Below are positions 27,745 to 36,223 of a stretch of 64,000 bases of DNA, piece after piece. The notes under the pieces are model-generated. The model made no database searches and had not been told where the DNA came from. It saw nothing but the letters and a program-made list of their open reading frames with translations. Every line of letters starts with the position of its first letter. The first letter of the stretch is position 1. The stretch comes from Bacillus sp. FJAT-27264 (GTDB lineage Bacteria; Bacillota; Bacilli; Paenibacillales; Paenibacillaceae). Both the position numbers and the translations under genes were made by a program. The DNA is taken from contig NZ_MAQW01000001.1 of the NCBI RefSeq assembly GCF_001682855.1, positions 1 through 64,000 of the forward strand, given 5' to 3'.

Positions 27745-29073
27745 TTAACGTGAATAACGGTTTACTGGCCGTGTCAGGCCCAGCGTATCCCGCAGCGTGC
27801 CACCAGGATATTCCGTACGAAATAGTCCCCTGCGCCGGAGTTCTGGCAACACTAGCTCTATAAAATTGTCGAGGCCTCCTGGGAGATGGGCGAATGGCAT
27901 AATGAATCCATCGGCCGCCTCTTCTTTAAAATAAGTTTCCATCACATCCGCAACTTGCTCTGGTGTGCCAGCAAAGCTGTTATTATAGATTTTTTTGAAC
28001 AACTGACGCGGCGTTAGGCGCTCTTTTTCCAAAAGCTGGATAACACGATCAATTCTGCTCTTGCTCTGATTGTTATTTTCCTGGCTAGGAATAAAAGGAA
28101 GAGGCTCGTCCAGCGACAAATGAGAGATGTCCTGCCCTAAATAATGCGACAGCAGATCCCGGCATAATGCATCAGGGATCAGGTCTCCCACAATCTCAAG
28201 CTGCTCCTTGGCCTCGGCTTCTGTCCTTCCGACAATTGGTATAAATGACGGCATGATTTTCACTTCATGCGGCTCTCGGCCATATTTGGACAAGCGTCCC
28301 TTCACATCCCGGTAGAACGCCTTTGCATCTTCCAATGGAACGAATGGAGAAAATATAACCTCGGCTGTTCTCGCTGCGAGTTCCTTTCCGGATTCAGAAG
28401 CACCTGCTTGAACCAGGACAGGATGACCCTGCGGCGGACGGGATACATTAAGCGGCCCGCGAACCTTGAAAAACTCACCGGAATGATTCAGGTAGTGTAC
28501 CTTCTGAGGATCAGCGAATTCTCCGGACTCCTTATTCATTACAATGCTGTTCTCTTCCCAACTGTCAAACAGGCCCAGCGTGACATCAACGAACTCGGCT
28601 GCCCGTCTATACCGCGTGCTATGCTCCAGATGCGTTTCCTTATTGAAATTTTGTGCCTCTTCATCAGCTGAAGAGGTGATTACGTTCCATGCGGTTCGGC
28701 CCTTGCTAAAATGGTCCAGCGTTGCCATCTTCCGAGCGATATGATAAGGCTCGTTGTACGACGTAGAAATCGTAGGCGCCAGCCCGATATGCTTCGTAAC
28801 AGATGCCAAAGCAGCCATTAACGTAATCGGCTCCGGACGGATGCTGTTTGCCCCGCGGATGCTGGAATCATAGCGATCCCAGACGTACAGATTGTCCGCA
28901 TAGAAGAACAAATCGAATTTGGCGCGCTCCGCTGCCTGAACGATATTTTTATAGTAATCGAAATCCAGCATTTGCGAGGCGTCCACCTCCGGGTGCCGCC
29001 AGCTGGCAATATTCTCGCCGGAGGGATAAAACATCATCGCTCCAAGTGACATTTGACGGTTATTATTTCCCAT
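27745..29073 (-). CDS. LLM-class flavin-dependent monooxygenase (NtaA/SnaA/DszA type), copy 2
   Basis: 442 residues, paralogous to the next gene (same GRTAWNVITS, PPQGHPVLVQAGASESGKELAA and HLPGGLDNFIELVLPELRRRG blocks). It is complete, with GGAGGAG before ATG 29073. Two such enzymes in tandem usually act on related substrates or successive steps of scavenging. The stop lies 26 bases before the next gene. Confidence 0.88.
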   Translation of the reverse strand: MGNNNRQMSLGAMMFYPSGENIASWRHPEVDASQMLDFDYYKNIVQAAERAKFDLFFYADNLYVWDRYDSSIRGANSIRPEPITLMAALASVTKHIGLAPTISTSYNEPYHIARKMATLDHFSKGRTAWNVITSSADEEAQNFNKETHLEHSTRYRRAAEFVDVTLGLFDSWEENSIVMNKESGEFADPQKVHYLNHSGEFFKVRGPLNVSRPPQGHPVLVQAGASESGKELAARTAEVIFSPFVPLEDAKAFYRDVKGRLSKYGREPHEVKIMPSFIPIVGRTEAEAKEQLEIVGDLIPDALCRDLLSHYLGQDISHLSLDEPLPFIPSQENNNQSKSRIDRVIQLLEKERLTPRQLFKKIYNNSFAGTPEQVADVMETYFKEEAADGFIMPFAHLPGGLDNFIELVLPELRRRGLFRTEYPGGTLRDTLGLTRPVNRYSR

Positions 29074-29111
29074 ATAAGAGCTCCTCCTAAAATACGATTT
29101 TTAACTAGCGA

Positions 29112-30047
29112 TTATTTCAGAAAACCTTCCTGCTTCAACCATGCTTTAGCCACATCTACCGGCTCTTTCTGCTCCGCGTCGACCTGTCTGTTCATCTCGC
29201 GAATGGCTTGAAGGGATACTTTGTTGCTCAGCTTATTAAGCACTTCTTTAAGTTCAGGATGTGCCTCCAGTGTCTCATTGCGTACGAGCGGTGCAGCGTA
29301 GTAAGGAATAAAGATATGTTTATCGTCCGCCAGCGGAACGAGATTGTTCACCTCAAAAATACCTTTCGTAGCCAGGGTTATCATTACATCTGCTTCTTTG
29401 CTTTTCAGAGCTTCCAGCTGTAGCGGTGGACTGGAGATCCCAAGAAGCTGCTTAAACTTAAAGCCGTATGCTTCCTTAACGAGTCTATATCCGTCTGGAC
29501 GGTTGGATTTCTCAATCATCGGATCTGCTGCAAATATTAATTCGTTAGAATGCTCCGCCAATTGAGTGAGGTTAGTAATTCCGTATTTATCTGCAACTTC
29601 CTTCCGTATAGCAAACGCGTACGTACTGTCAAACCCGAGCGGGTCCAGCATTGTCAGATTTTCCTGCTCGTTAAGCATGGTCTTAACCTTGGTATAGACC
29701 TTCTCAGGATCACGCTCTGGTGCCTGCTTTAAAATATTCATTAGAGCTGTACCCGTATACTCCACATAGGCATCGACGTCGCCCTTCTTCATCGCTTCCC
29801 AAAGAATATTATTATCGAGCTTCACTGTTTCTACATCAATCGAGGTATTTTCCGTCACAATCAGTTTAAGCAACTGTTGCATAACATTGGACTCGGTATT
29901 CCCTTTAGTCGCGATAACGATTTTAGAGGGCTTAGCATTACTGCAACCGGCAATAACAAGTACGATGATAGCTAATAATAGAATGCTTACCTGCTTAAAC
30001 GTGCGCTTTTTCAATTTCTGAACGAATGATCTCTGAGGTGTTTGCAT
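29112..30047 (-). CDS. OpuC/OsmX-type substrate-binding lipoprotein
   Basis: 311 residues with a signal segment and lipobox VIAGC (Cys about 35), followed by a glycine-betaine/choline-type binding domain (IVIATKGNTESNVM, DVDAYVEYTGTALMNIL, LGFDSTYAFAIRKEVA). In this family the ligand is held by aromatic residues and is often a quaternary ammonium or related zwitterion, but ergothioneine and other ligands are known in relatives. Located between its permease and the monooxygenases. Confidence 0.87.
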   Translation of the reverse strand: MQTPQRSFVQKLKKRTFKQVSILLLAIIVLVIAGCSNAKPSKIVIATKGNTESNVMQQLLKLIVTENTSIDVETVKLDNNILWEAMKKGDVDAYVEYTGTALMNILKQAPERDPEKVYTKVKTMLNEQENLTMLDPLGFDSTYAFAIRKEVADKYGITNLTQLAEHSNELIFAADPMIEKSNRPDGYRLVKEAYGFKFKQLLGISSPPLQLEALKSKEADVMITLATKGIFEVNNLVPLADDKHIFIPYYAAPLVRNETLEAHPELKEVLNKLSNKVSLQAIREMNRQVDAEQKEPVDVAKAWLKQEGFLK

Positions 30048-30072
30048 GACTTTCTCTCCATTTCATATTTGT

Positions 30073-30723
30073 TTAGTTGGATTTATTCTTACGAAGCCCT
30101 TTGGGCGTTAAGAATCGATTGAGTTGCAGTAAGACGATATTAATCAGAATAACCAGCAAAGATACAGGGATCGCACCTTCCAGAATTCGTGCAGTGTTCA
30201 TATCATTAATCCCTGTCGTAATAATATCTCCAAGCCCGCCAGCAGCAATGAAGGTCCCAATTGTAGCCATACTAATCATCTGAATGGCCATTAATCTTAC
30301 ACCTGCCAAAATATAGCTGCGTGCAATCGGTACTTGAACCATCCATAGCAGCTGCCAGTTTGACATCCCCATCCCGCGACCTGCTTCAGTCAGTGCAGGA
30401 CTAACAGAAGTGATGCCTACATAAGTATTCTGAAGTACCGGCAAAATGCCATAGAAGGTAAGCACGATCAGGGCTGGTTTGAATCCGATACCGAACACTG
30501 GGACCATAAAGCCGAAAAGTGCCAGAACGGGAATCGTCTGTACAGCGGAAACGACTGTAATAACGGAATTGGCTAATCTCTTATGGCGCGCAAGATAGAT
30601 TCCAAACGGAATTGAAATTAGACAAGCCAATGCCAGAGAAAGAAGAGACAACTCGATATGCTCCAACGTTTTTTCAACAACTACTGGCCAATCCTCCTGT
30701 AGCGTGTTCCAAAAATGGTTCAA
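30073..30723 (-). CDS. OpuC-type ABC permease
   Basis: 216 residues, about six membrane segments, with the BPD permease loop TEAGRGMGMSNWQLLWMVQVPIA. TTG 30723 is preferred: GGGGGG lies seven bases before it and the protein then begins MNHFWNTLQ, the usual beginning of this family; the longer ATG frame at 30819 would cover the leader hairpin region. Pairs with the binding protein at 29112. No ATP-binding subunit is encoded nearby. Confidence 0.85.
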   Translation of the reverse strand: MNHFWNTLQEDWPVVVEKTLEHIELSLLSLALACLISIPFGIYLARHKRLANSVITVVSAVQTIPVLALFGFMVPVFGIGFKPALIVLTFYGILPVLQNTYVGITSVSPALTEAGRGMGMSNWQLLWMVQVPIARSYILAGVRLMAIQMISMATIGTFIAAGGLGDIITTGINDMNTARILEGAIPVSLLVILINIVLLQLNRFLTPKGLRKNKSN

Positions 30724-30822
30724 GTGACATCCCCCCATTCTTGGAATGATCCATAACTTTCTCTCACTTGTTTTAACTCTAAATCGATAACTCTCATCCT
30801 CCTCGAATCCTTTCTCCAAAAC

Positions 30823-30899
30823 AAAAAGGTCTCACCTTCCCGTCGCGTTAGCTTACAGGAAAATGAGACCTCCGATTGGTGTGGTCGACCTCTAAAATT
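30823..30899 (-). ncRNA. Structured 5' leader with terminator upstream of the OpuC/monooxygenase operon
   Basis: On the minus strand, AGAGGTCGACC is followed by a hairpin whose outer arms AGGTCTCA and TGAGACCT are perfect complements, with an inner TTCC/GGAA stem and a conserved-looking loop (TAAGCTAACGCGAC), then TTTTT. It sits about 100 bases before the permease. The first AGGTC could compete for the 3' arm, as in an attenuator or riboswitch. It does not match the S-box, T-box or preQ1 consensus I know. Confidence 0.6.
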
Positions 30900-31030
30900 A
30901 TTAAATTATGATAATCAATAATCACAATTTAATATTAAATTCATTCTATAAAATTGTCAACAATTATTCTTTATTTTCATATCGGATTAATATGTTTTCT
31001 GAATTTGCAATGTGAAATCGTTTATTTACG

Positions 31031-31978
31031 TTATAGCTCCTTGTTTAGCTCCACTCTTTCACTGCTCCAGTCCCACAGCTCAACTGCACGACTGACATCG
31101 TAGGACTCTTCGGAGGAGGCAATATCCTTTGTGCCGTCCCAGTACGTTCCACTCTTCACCGATTTTTTTAATACTAACTGAGCAAGATCATTGCCGGACT
31201 GTTTCGTTGAACGAATACCCGAGCTGACGAAGCGCAGCAACGGCATGATATGATTCCAGGCAAATTGCATAACGGGATTATAGTCCCTGGCCAGTGCCGA
31301 GCCTTTACCGGGCATCATACCAGGATTAAAGGCGACAACGGATACGGATGGCTTGGACTGCTGAACCCGGCGTGAGAGCTCATACGTAAAATACAAGTTA
31401 GTAAGCTTGGAGGTCGCATAGCGGATCGTTCCTTTAGAAAAATCGTTCAGATCGTGCAGGTTCTGATCTGAAGCCGCAGGATCGGCCATAGTTCCCGGAC
31501 TAGCGTAGCGCACAGATGTCGCGGAATTGCCCCTTGATTGGTGCGTATCACTGCTAACAACAACGATACTCCCCGGCTCCACCAGATGTTTATATAGTAG
31601 CCGCACGAGCAAGAAATGCCCCATATGATTGACACCAAAGGTTGCCTCAAGACCATCCGCGGTTGCTTGAGTGCCCTGTACAAAAGCAGCACCGGCATTG
31701 CAGACGATTGCATGTAGCGGAGGAAGATCTGCCTTCGTGAATTGATCTGCGAATTGCTTAATCGATGAGAACGAGGATAAATCCAGTACCATCGCAGATA
31801 TATGGGGATTACGAGTATCCTGGATCAAGGCTTGTGCCGCTTCATTTCCTTTTTGCTGACTGCGTGAGGCGATAACGATATGCCACTCCGTTGAAGAGCT
31901 GGCAATGACTTTGGCCGTTTCAAACCCGAGCCCTGTATTGCCTCCTGTAATAATGACCGTTTTTGCAGCTGTCTGCAT
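31031..31978 (-). CDS. Short-chain dehydrogenase (retinol dehydrogenase / protochlorophyllide reductase-like)
   Basis: 315 residues with the NADP-binding TGGNTGLGFETA (about 11-22), NAGAA, a catalytic Ser in VVVSSDTH and Tyr-x-x-x-Lys as RYATSKLTN. The extended C-terminal part fits the classical RDH-like SDRs. It starts 13 bases after the MerR gene and is probably controlled by it. Substrate likely an aldehyde or ketone; not assigned. Confidence 0.87.
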   Translation of the reverse strand: MQTAAKTVIITGGNTGLGFETAKVIASSSTEWHIVIASRSQQKGNEAAQALIQDTRNPHISAMVLDLSSFSSIKQFADQFTKADLPPLHAIVCNAGAAFVQGTQATADGLEATFGVNHMGHFLLVRLLYKHLVEPGSIVVVSSDTHQSRGNSATSVRYASPGTMADPAASDQNLHDLNDFSKGTIRYATSKLTNLYFTYELSRRVQQSKPSVSVVAFNPGMMPGKGSALARDYNPVMQFAWNHIMPLLRFVSSGIRSTKQSGNDLAQLVLKKSVKSGTYWDGTKDIASSEESYDVSRAVELWDWSSERVELNKEL

Positions 31979-31991
31979 TTATCATTCACCT

Positions 31992-32452
31992 CTACTCTTC
32001 TTTTGAGGTTTCCGTGCAATTCGTACCTCTTGGATTTTCGAAAATCTCCCGAAAGTTCTGAATCTTAAATTCAATAATTTTTTGAATTTCAGACAATCTG
32101 GCAATTTCGTTTAGAATATTCCGATTATGCTCCTCTAGCAGTGACAGTCTTCCAGGTATAGTCTCATCACCGGAACTCGTCATTTCCTGAAATTTCTTCA
32201 TTTCTGCTATCGTCATTCCAGTAGCTTTCAACCGGGTTAGAAAGAGAATGCTATGGATTTGTTCCCGGCTATACACCCGATGCCCGTTTTTCTTCCGGTC
32301 AGCATAGGGCAGCAATCCAATTTTCTCTCATAATAACGAATTGTATCTTCTGTCAGGCCTGTCAATTGTGCTGCTTCCTTGATGGAGGTGACAAGCTCCG
32401 GAATTTTCTGGATGAGATTAGCCCATTCAGTCTTACCAGGGAATTGGGACAT
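31992..32452 (-). pseudogene. MerR-family regulator with a frameshift
   Basis: The N-terminal frame gives the MerR helix-turn-helix (SIKEAAQLTGLTEDTIRYYE), then goes out of frame; the continuation LLPYADRKKNGHRVYSREQI...LTRLKATGMTIAEMKKF lies in another frame. At 32324-32330 the sequence reads GAGAGAAAATTGG where the family expects YYEKIGLLP, i.e. an extra GA. This is a +2 slip in a GA/A-rich tract, or a sequencing error. Repaired, it would be about 150 residues. Operator and target gene are intact. Confidence 0.8.
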
Positions 32453-32542
32453 TTTCGTTAATGAAGCCTCCTTATAGATCTATATCAGGGGTCCACCTTA
32501 TCTTGCCTTTTTAGAATGGCATTTAAAAATAGTGGCCTGTTA

Positions 32543-32573
32543 AATGTACAACTTGGAGTACACTCCAAGTCAA
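32543..32573 (-). promoter_or_regulatory. MerR-type promoter/operator
   Basis: -35 TTGACT and -10 TACATT on the minus strand separated by 19 bases, with the perfect palindrome ACTTGGAGT-N2-ACTCCAAGT (32551-32570) filling the spacer. This is the hallmark architecture of MerR-activated promoters. Confidence 0.8.
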
Positions 32574-32652
32574 GACATCCGACCCTAGCGACTGTACTTC
32601 AATGTTGTCCTAAAATGATCTCGTTTAGTATGTAATCCCGTGCATACAAACA

Positions 32653-32717
32653 GAAAAACACCTCCAACGTCGTTCACCACATCCTCTGACATGGGAGCAT
32701 ACTCTGAAAGGTGTTTT
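32653..32717 (-). terminator. Terminator of the MarR gene
   Basis: AAAACACCT pairs with AGGTGTTTT around a long inner structure, with a T-run on the minus strand. Confidence 0.6.
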
Positions 32718-32766
32718 GTTTGTCCTGCGCAAGTGGGGATAAATCCCCTTATCATGATTAACCTGT

Positions 32767-33201
32767 TTAACGATTTTTAGGCAGTGTCATTTGCTCAAAG
32801 AGTTGTCTAACTTCCTCAGTAGAGAAAGCCTCAGCCAATTCTTCATTAAAAGTGACCATAGCGCTATCTATTTTAGATTGTCCGAGATCTGTCAACGCTG
32901 TATAGATACTGCGGCGATCTTCATCACAAGAGATTCTTTCTAGAGCACCACAACTTCGCGCTTCGAAACGACTCACAAGTCTGGATATCGCACTTTGGCT
33001 CAGCCCGATCATGGATTCCAGTTGTTGCAACCGAAGTTTTTTCTCAGGTGCTTGCGATAAAAACATCAACAAATAAAAATCATTTAAAGAATAATTATGT
33101 TTTTCCATTAGCTTTGCCTCTAGTTTATTCGCAACAGTACTTTGCATTTGTGTAAAGGCTAACCAGTTAGCGATAAGATTATTATTAGACGTAGTAGTCA
33201 T
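32767..33201 (-). CDS. MarR-family regulator
   Basis: 144 residues with a winged helix (LRLQQLESMIGLSQSAISRLVSRFEA, then CDEDRRSIYTALTDLG). It contains two cysteines in the wing region (RSCGALERISCDE), a possible redox switch. It follows the MFS and NamA genes on the same strand but has its own palindrome at 33242. Confidence 0.88.
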   Translation of the reverse strand: MTTTSNNNLIANWLAFTQMQSTVANKLEAKLMEKHNYSLNDFYLLMFLSQAPEKKLRLQQLESMIGLSQSAISRLVSRFEARSCGALERISCDEDRRSIYTALTDLGQSKIDSAMVTFNEELAEAFSTEEVRQLFEQMTLPKNR

Positions 33202-33241
33202 CTTATACTTCCTTTCTTAAGGTAATGCTGTACACCATCTA

Positions 33242-33271
33242 TCCTATAATATCATAAGCGATAGTATAGGA
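33242..33271. promoter_or_regulatory. Inverted repeat upstream of the MarR gene
   Basis: TCCTATAATATC and GATAGTATAGGA form a 12-bp repeat with one mismatch around six bases, a likely MarR autoregulatory operator. Confidence 0.65.
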
Positions 33272-33341
33272 GTTAATGATGTACTACGCAGGTTACCTCG
33301 TCCAATACACAACACTTGTTACAATAAAATAGTTAAAAAGA

Positions 33342-34523
33342 TTAGGGATGCAATTCCAGCTTCTTAGCTGTGGGTTTACCATACACTTTTACTCTAATGA
33401 TAATCAATAGGAAGGCCAGTACAGCAAATCCAATTCCGCACCATACAAGTTGATGTACTCCCCATTGCACAAGAAACCAGCCGCCGACCGCTGTTCCGAT
33501 CGTTATCCCTAAATTCGTGAAGGTTACAAACAAGCTGTTTCCAAATTCAGGCGCTGACTGAGATTCGATGATCAGCCAGCTTTGACCAATGATAAGTCCA
33601 CCAGCGTGTACAATACCCCATAAGAAAATCAGTGCAAACATAGGCATAAAATGATTTCCTAAAAAATATAGCATCACATAAATTCCTAAGAAAATTAGAG
33701 GAAACAATGTTGTTGTGAGCGCAATATTTTTCTGCACGAACCCGCCAAATATGAAGTTCCCCAAAATCATGACCACTCCGAAAATGAATAACATGATGCT
33801 GATCCAGGAGCCATTCATTTGTGTTACTTGCCCGAGATATTCGGCAAAATAGCTATATACAGAGAACATAGCGGCAAATAAAGCTGCCACGGATGCGATG
33901 TTTAACCACAAAGCAGGTTTACGTAAAACGCTGAGTTGTTCTCCATAAGTCATCTTTTCTTTAACAGGCATCGAAGGAAGCCAGATCAATATGCCGATAA
34001 AGGCTATGATACTAATTATGGCACCAAACATGAAGGCAACTTCAACCGAAATCCGCTCTGCGAGATAAGAGGTCAAAGGTACCCCAAAGGCAAAGCCTGC
34101 TGTTATCCCTGTAAATACTTTGGTTACCGCTTGGCTACTTTTCTCTGGAGATACCAATGAAGCTGCCACCACAAGAGCTACAGAAAAGAAAGCAGGATGC
34201 GCCAAAGCCGGTATAATCCGAAATACCAGCATCACATTGAAGCTTGTAGCGAAAATATAAACAACGTTAGAGATCGCAAAGAGCAGCACAGCAATTAACA
34301 AAATGAATTTACGATTGATCCCTGAAGAGAACAGGGTTATAAAAGGTCCGGACAAGGCAACGACCAACGCGAATATACTAACAAGCCAACCGGCCTCTGA
34401 GGTAGAAATATTGAATTTCTGCGCTACTTGAGGTAGAACGCCGATAATTCCCATTTCCGTTGTGATGATTCCGAATACTCCTAAAGCCAATACTACAATT
34501 AACAACGGGTTAGTTTTTGTCAT
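33342..34523 (-). CDS. MFS efflux transporter
   Basis: 393 residues with twelve predicted membrane segments and a DHA1-type opening (EMGIIGVLPQVAQKFNISTSEAGWLVSIFA). It resembles AraJ/YdhP-like drug or sugar efflux carriers. Its start lies 21 bases after the NamA stop, so namA-MFS form an operon, probably controlled by the MarR protein encoded next. Substrate unknown. Confidence 0.85.
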   Translation of the reverse strand: MTKTNPLLIVVLALGVFGIITTEMGIIGVLPQVAQKFNISTSEAGWLVSIFALVVALSGPFITLFSSGINRKFILLIAVLLFAISNVVYIFATSFNVMLVFRIIPALAHPAFFSVALVVAASLVSPEKSSQAVTKVFTGITAGFAFGVPLTSYLAERISVEVAFMFGAIISIIAFIGILIWLPSMPVKEKMTYGEQLSVLRKPALWLNIASVAALFAAMFSVYSYFAEYLGQVTQMNGSWISIMLFIFGVVMILGNFIFGGFVQKNIALTTTLFPLIFLGIYVMLYFLGNHFMPMFALIFLWGIVHAGGLIIGQSWLIIESQSAPEFGNSLFVTFTNLGITIGTAVGGWFLVQWGVHQLVWCGIGFAVLAFLLIIIRVKVYGKPTAKKLELHP

Positions 34524-34544
34524 TCAATCCTCCCCAAATCTGGA

Positions 34545-35570
34545 TTAACGAAATCCCATCGCGTACTGTTTAGGGATGCTATTCTCCTGTTTGAGGGAAT
34601 CTGCAGCAGTTAATGCCCAATATGGATTTCTCAACATGCCTCGGCCTACGGCAACAAGGTCAGTATCTTCATTAGCAATAACTGCGTTCGCAACTGCCGG
34701 CTCATCCAACTTACCTACGGCAATAACCGGAACTTGCAATTTTTGTTTGATCTCTCTAGCTAACGAAATCTGATAAGCCGCCTGTGTTCCCGGGGCATTA
34801 GCAGGTGATACAGGGCCCTCACCACCGGAGCTGACATGGAACATATCTACTCCTGCTTCTTTGTACGCTTTACTGAATTCCACTGCCTGAGGCAAATCAT
34901 ATCCTCCATCTGTGTATTCCTTGGCAGAGATCCGCATAATTAACGGCATTCCTTCAGGCATCTCGCCTTTGGCCGCAGCAATCACTTCTTTACCAAACAG
35001 GGTTAGATCCTGACCATATTCATCTGTTCTGCGATTCGTTAACGGTGAATGGAATTGGTGAATAAGGTAGCCATGTGCGCCATGCAGTTCGATAACGTCC
35101 ACTCCAGCTTGCACAGCGCGTTTAACGCCCAGACGGAACTTCTCCACCATACCCTTTACTTCTTCAGTAGTAAGTTCCCGCGGAGTTTTGGATTTTGAGC
35201 TAAAAGGAATAGCTGAAGGCGCAACCGGAACGGCAGCATCTTCTGCCTTACGTCCAGCATGAGCAATCTGAATACCAACCTTTGCGCCATGAGCATGCAC
35301 GGCATCTACAATTCTAGCTAGGGCAGGGATTTGCTCATCGTTCCAGATTCCAAGATCGTAATCAGAAATACGACCATCCGGGTCTACATCTGTCATTTCT
35401 ATAATAATCAATCCAGCTCCACCAACCGCACGGCTAACATAGTGATTGTAGTGCCAGTCATTAGCAATACCATCTTTATTGACTACGGAATATTGACACA
35501 TCGGAGGCATAACGACACGGTTCTTCAATTGCAAGGAACTCAGTTCAAACGGACTGAATAAGTAATTCAT
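34545..35570 (-). CDS. namA: NADPH dehydrogenase NamA (YqjM-type old yellow enzyme)
   Basis: 341-residue FMN enzyme that reduces alpha,beta-unsaturated carbonyls and nitro compounds. Typical features: the redox-tuning Cys in VVMPPMCQYS (about 26), the HGAHGYL active-site His pair (about 165-168), LTNRRTDEYG, and the FMN-binding VAVGRGMLRNPYW. ATG 35570 follows GAGGAGAG; the longer frame is rejected. Its cotranscription with an efflux carrier and MarR regulator fits electrophile detoxification. Confidence 0.92.
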   Translation of the reverse strand: MNYLFSPFELSSLQLKNRVVMPPMCQYSVVNKDGIANDWHYNHYVSRAVGGAGLIIIEMTDVDPDGRISDYDLGIWNDEQIPALARIVDAVHAHGAKVGIQIAHAGRKAEDAAVPVAPSAIPFSSKSKTPRELTTEEVKGMVEKFRLGVKRAVQAGVDVIELHGAHGYLIHQFHSPLTNRRTDEYGQDLTLFGKEVIAAAKGEMPEGMPLIMRISAKEYTDGGYDLPQAVEFSKAYKEAGVDMFHVSSGGEGPVSPANAPGTQAAYQISLAREIKQKLQVPVIAVGKLDEPAVANAVIANEDTDLVAVGRGMLRNPYWALTAADSLKQENSIPKQYAMGFR

Positions 35571-35595
35571 AATTTCTCTCCTCTGTATATGCAAT

Positions 35596-35667
35596 TTGAT
35601 TGGTAATCAAACTTGCAAGTTGTAATATCAGCACTATAAAATATATATGCATGCGTATGCATATAAT
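35596..35667. promoter_or_regulatory. Three palindromes upstream of namA
   Basis: TTGATT-N3-AATCAA (35596-35610), ACTTGCAAGT (35611-35620) and ATATATGCAT-N4-ATGCATATA (about 35642-35665). They are candidate operators for the namA operon; regulator not proven. Confidence 0.5.
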
Positions 35668-35713
35668 ATATTAAAATAAAAATCCATTGTCAACTACTAC
35701 TCTAAGAAAACAA

Positions 35714-35739
35714 AAACACCGCCCCGTAGGGCGATGTAA
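35714..35739 (-). terminator. Terminator of the NIPSNAP gene
   Basis: On the minus strand CATCGCCC pairs with GGGCGGTG over a tetraloop, then TTTTT. Confidence 0.75.
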
Positions 35740-35825
35740 ATAGCTTATTGTTTCTCGATTGTCCGATAACATGTCAGAACATCTATTTATGGAGTTATAG
35801 CCGATTTTTCAGTAACAGTAATCGC

Positions 35826-36158
35826 TTAGTTTCTTACTCCATCTGGAAAAAAATCCGCTTTTTTCAGATACACAACGTCGATCTTCTCATGTAAAGGGCC
35901 GTTTTGTTCCGTTCTTTCCTTAAGCTCGAGCCATTCCGGGTCTTCCTGAAAAGCCTTAAAGTTCTGTTCCCGCGCAGCCAGATCACGATGCTCAAGTACG
36001 TAGTACAACCGATTCGTGGATTCATCCGCTTCCACCCAAAATTCAGTGACCTTCATATGATGCTTGGCAAAAATTGTTATCGTACCATCCCGGAACCGAT
36101 CCAGTATAGCTTGCATGCGACCAGGAATTACATGGTAAATCCGCAGCTCATGTAGCAT
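35826..36158 (-). CDS. NIPSNAP-family protein
   Basis: 110 residues opening MLHELRIYHVIPGRMQAIL, with the dimeric alpha/beta-barrel pattern (VTEFWVEADESTNRLYYVLEHRD, REQNFKAFQEDPEW). ATG 36158 lies six bases after GGAGG; ATG 36164 is too close to it. Function in bacteria undefined; often near oxidoreductases. Confidence 0.85.
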   Translation of the reverse strand: MLHELRIYHVIPGRMQAILDRFRDGTITIFAKHHMKVTEFWVEADESTNRLYYVLEHRDLAAREQNFKAFQEDPEWLELKERTEQNGPLHEKIDVVYLKKADFFPDGVRN

Positions 36159-36223
36159 AAACATCCTCCTCCGTTCATTTTATGAATGCAAGTATGATTC
36201 CCGTTTGCAAGATGTTCTATAGC

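Noticed and set aside
27221..27748. 175-codon plus-strand frame opposite the first monooxygenase
   Set aside because: Shadow of a well-supported flavin monooxygenase gene; no ribosome site.
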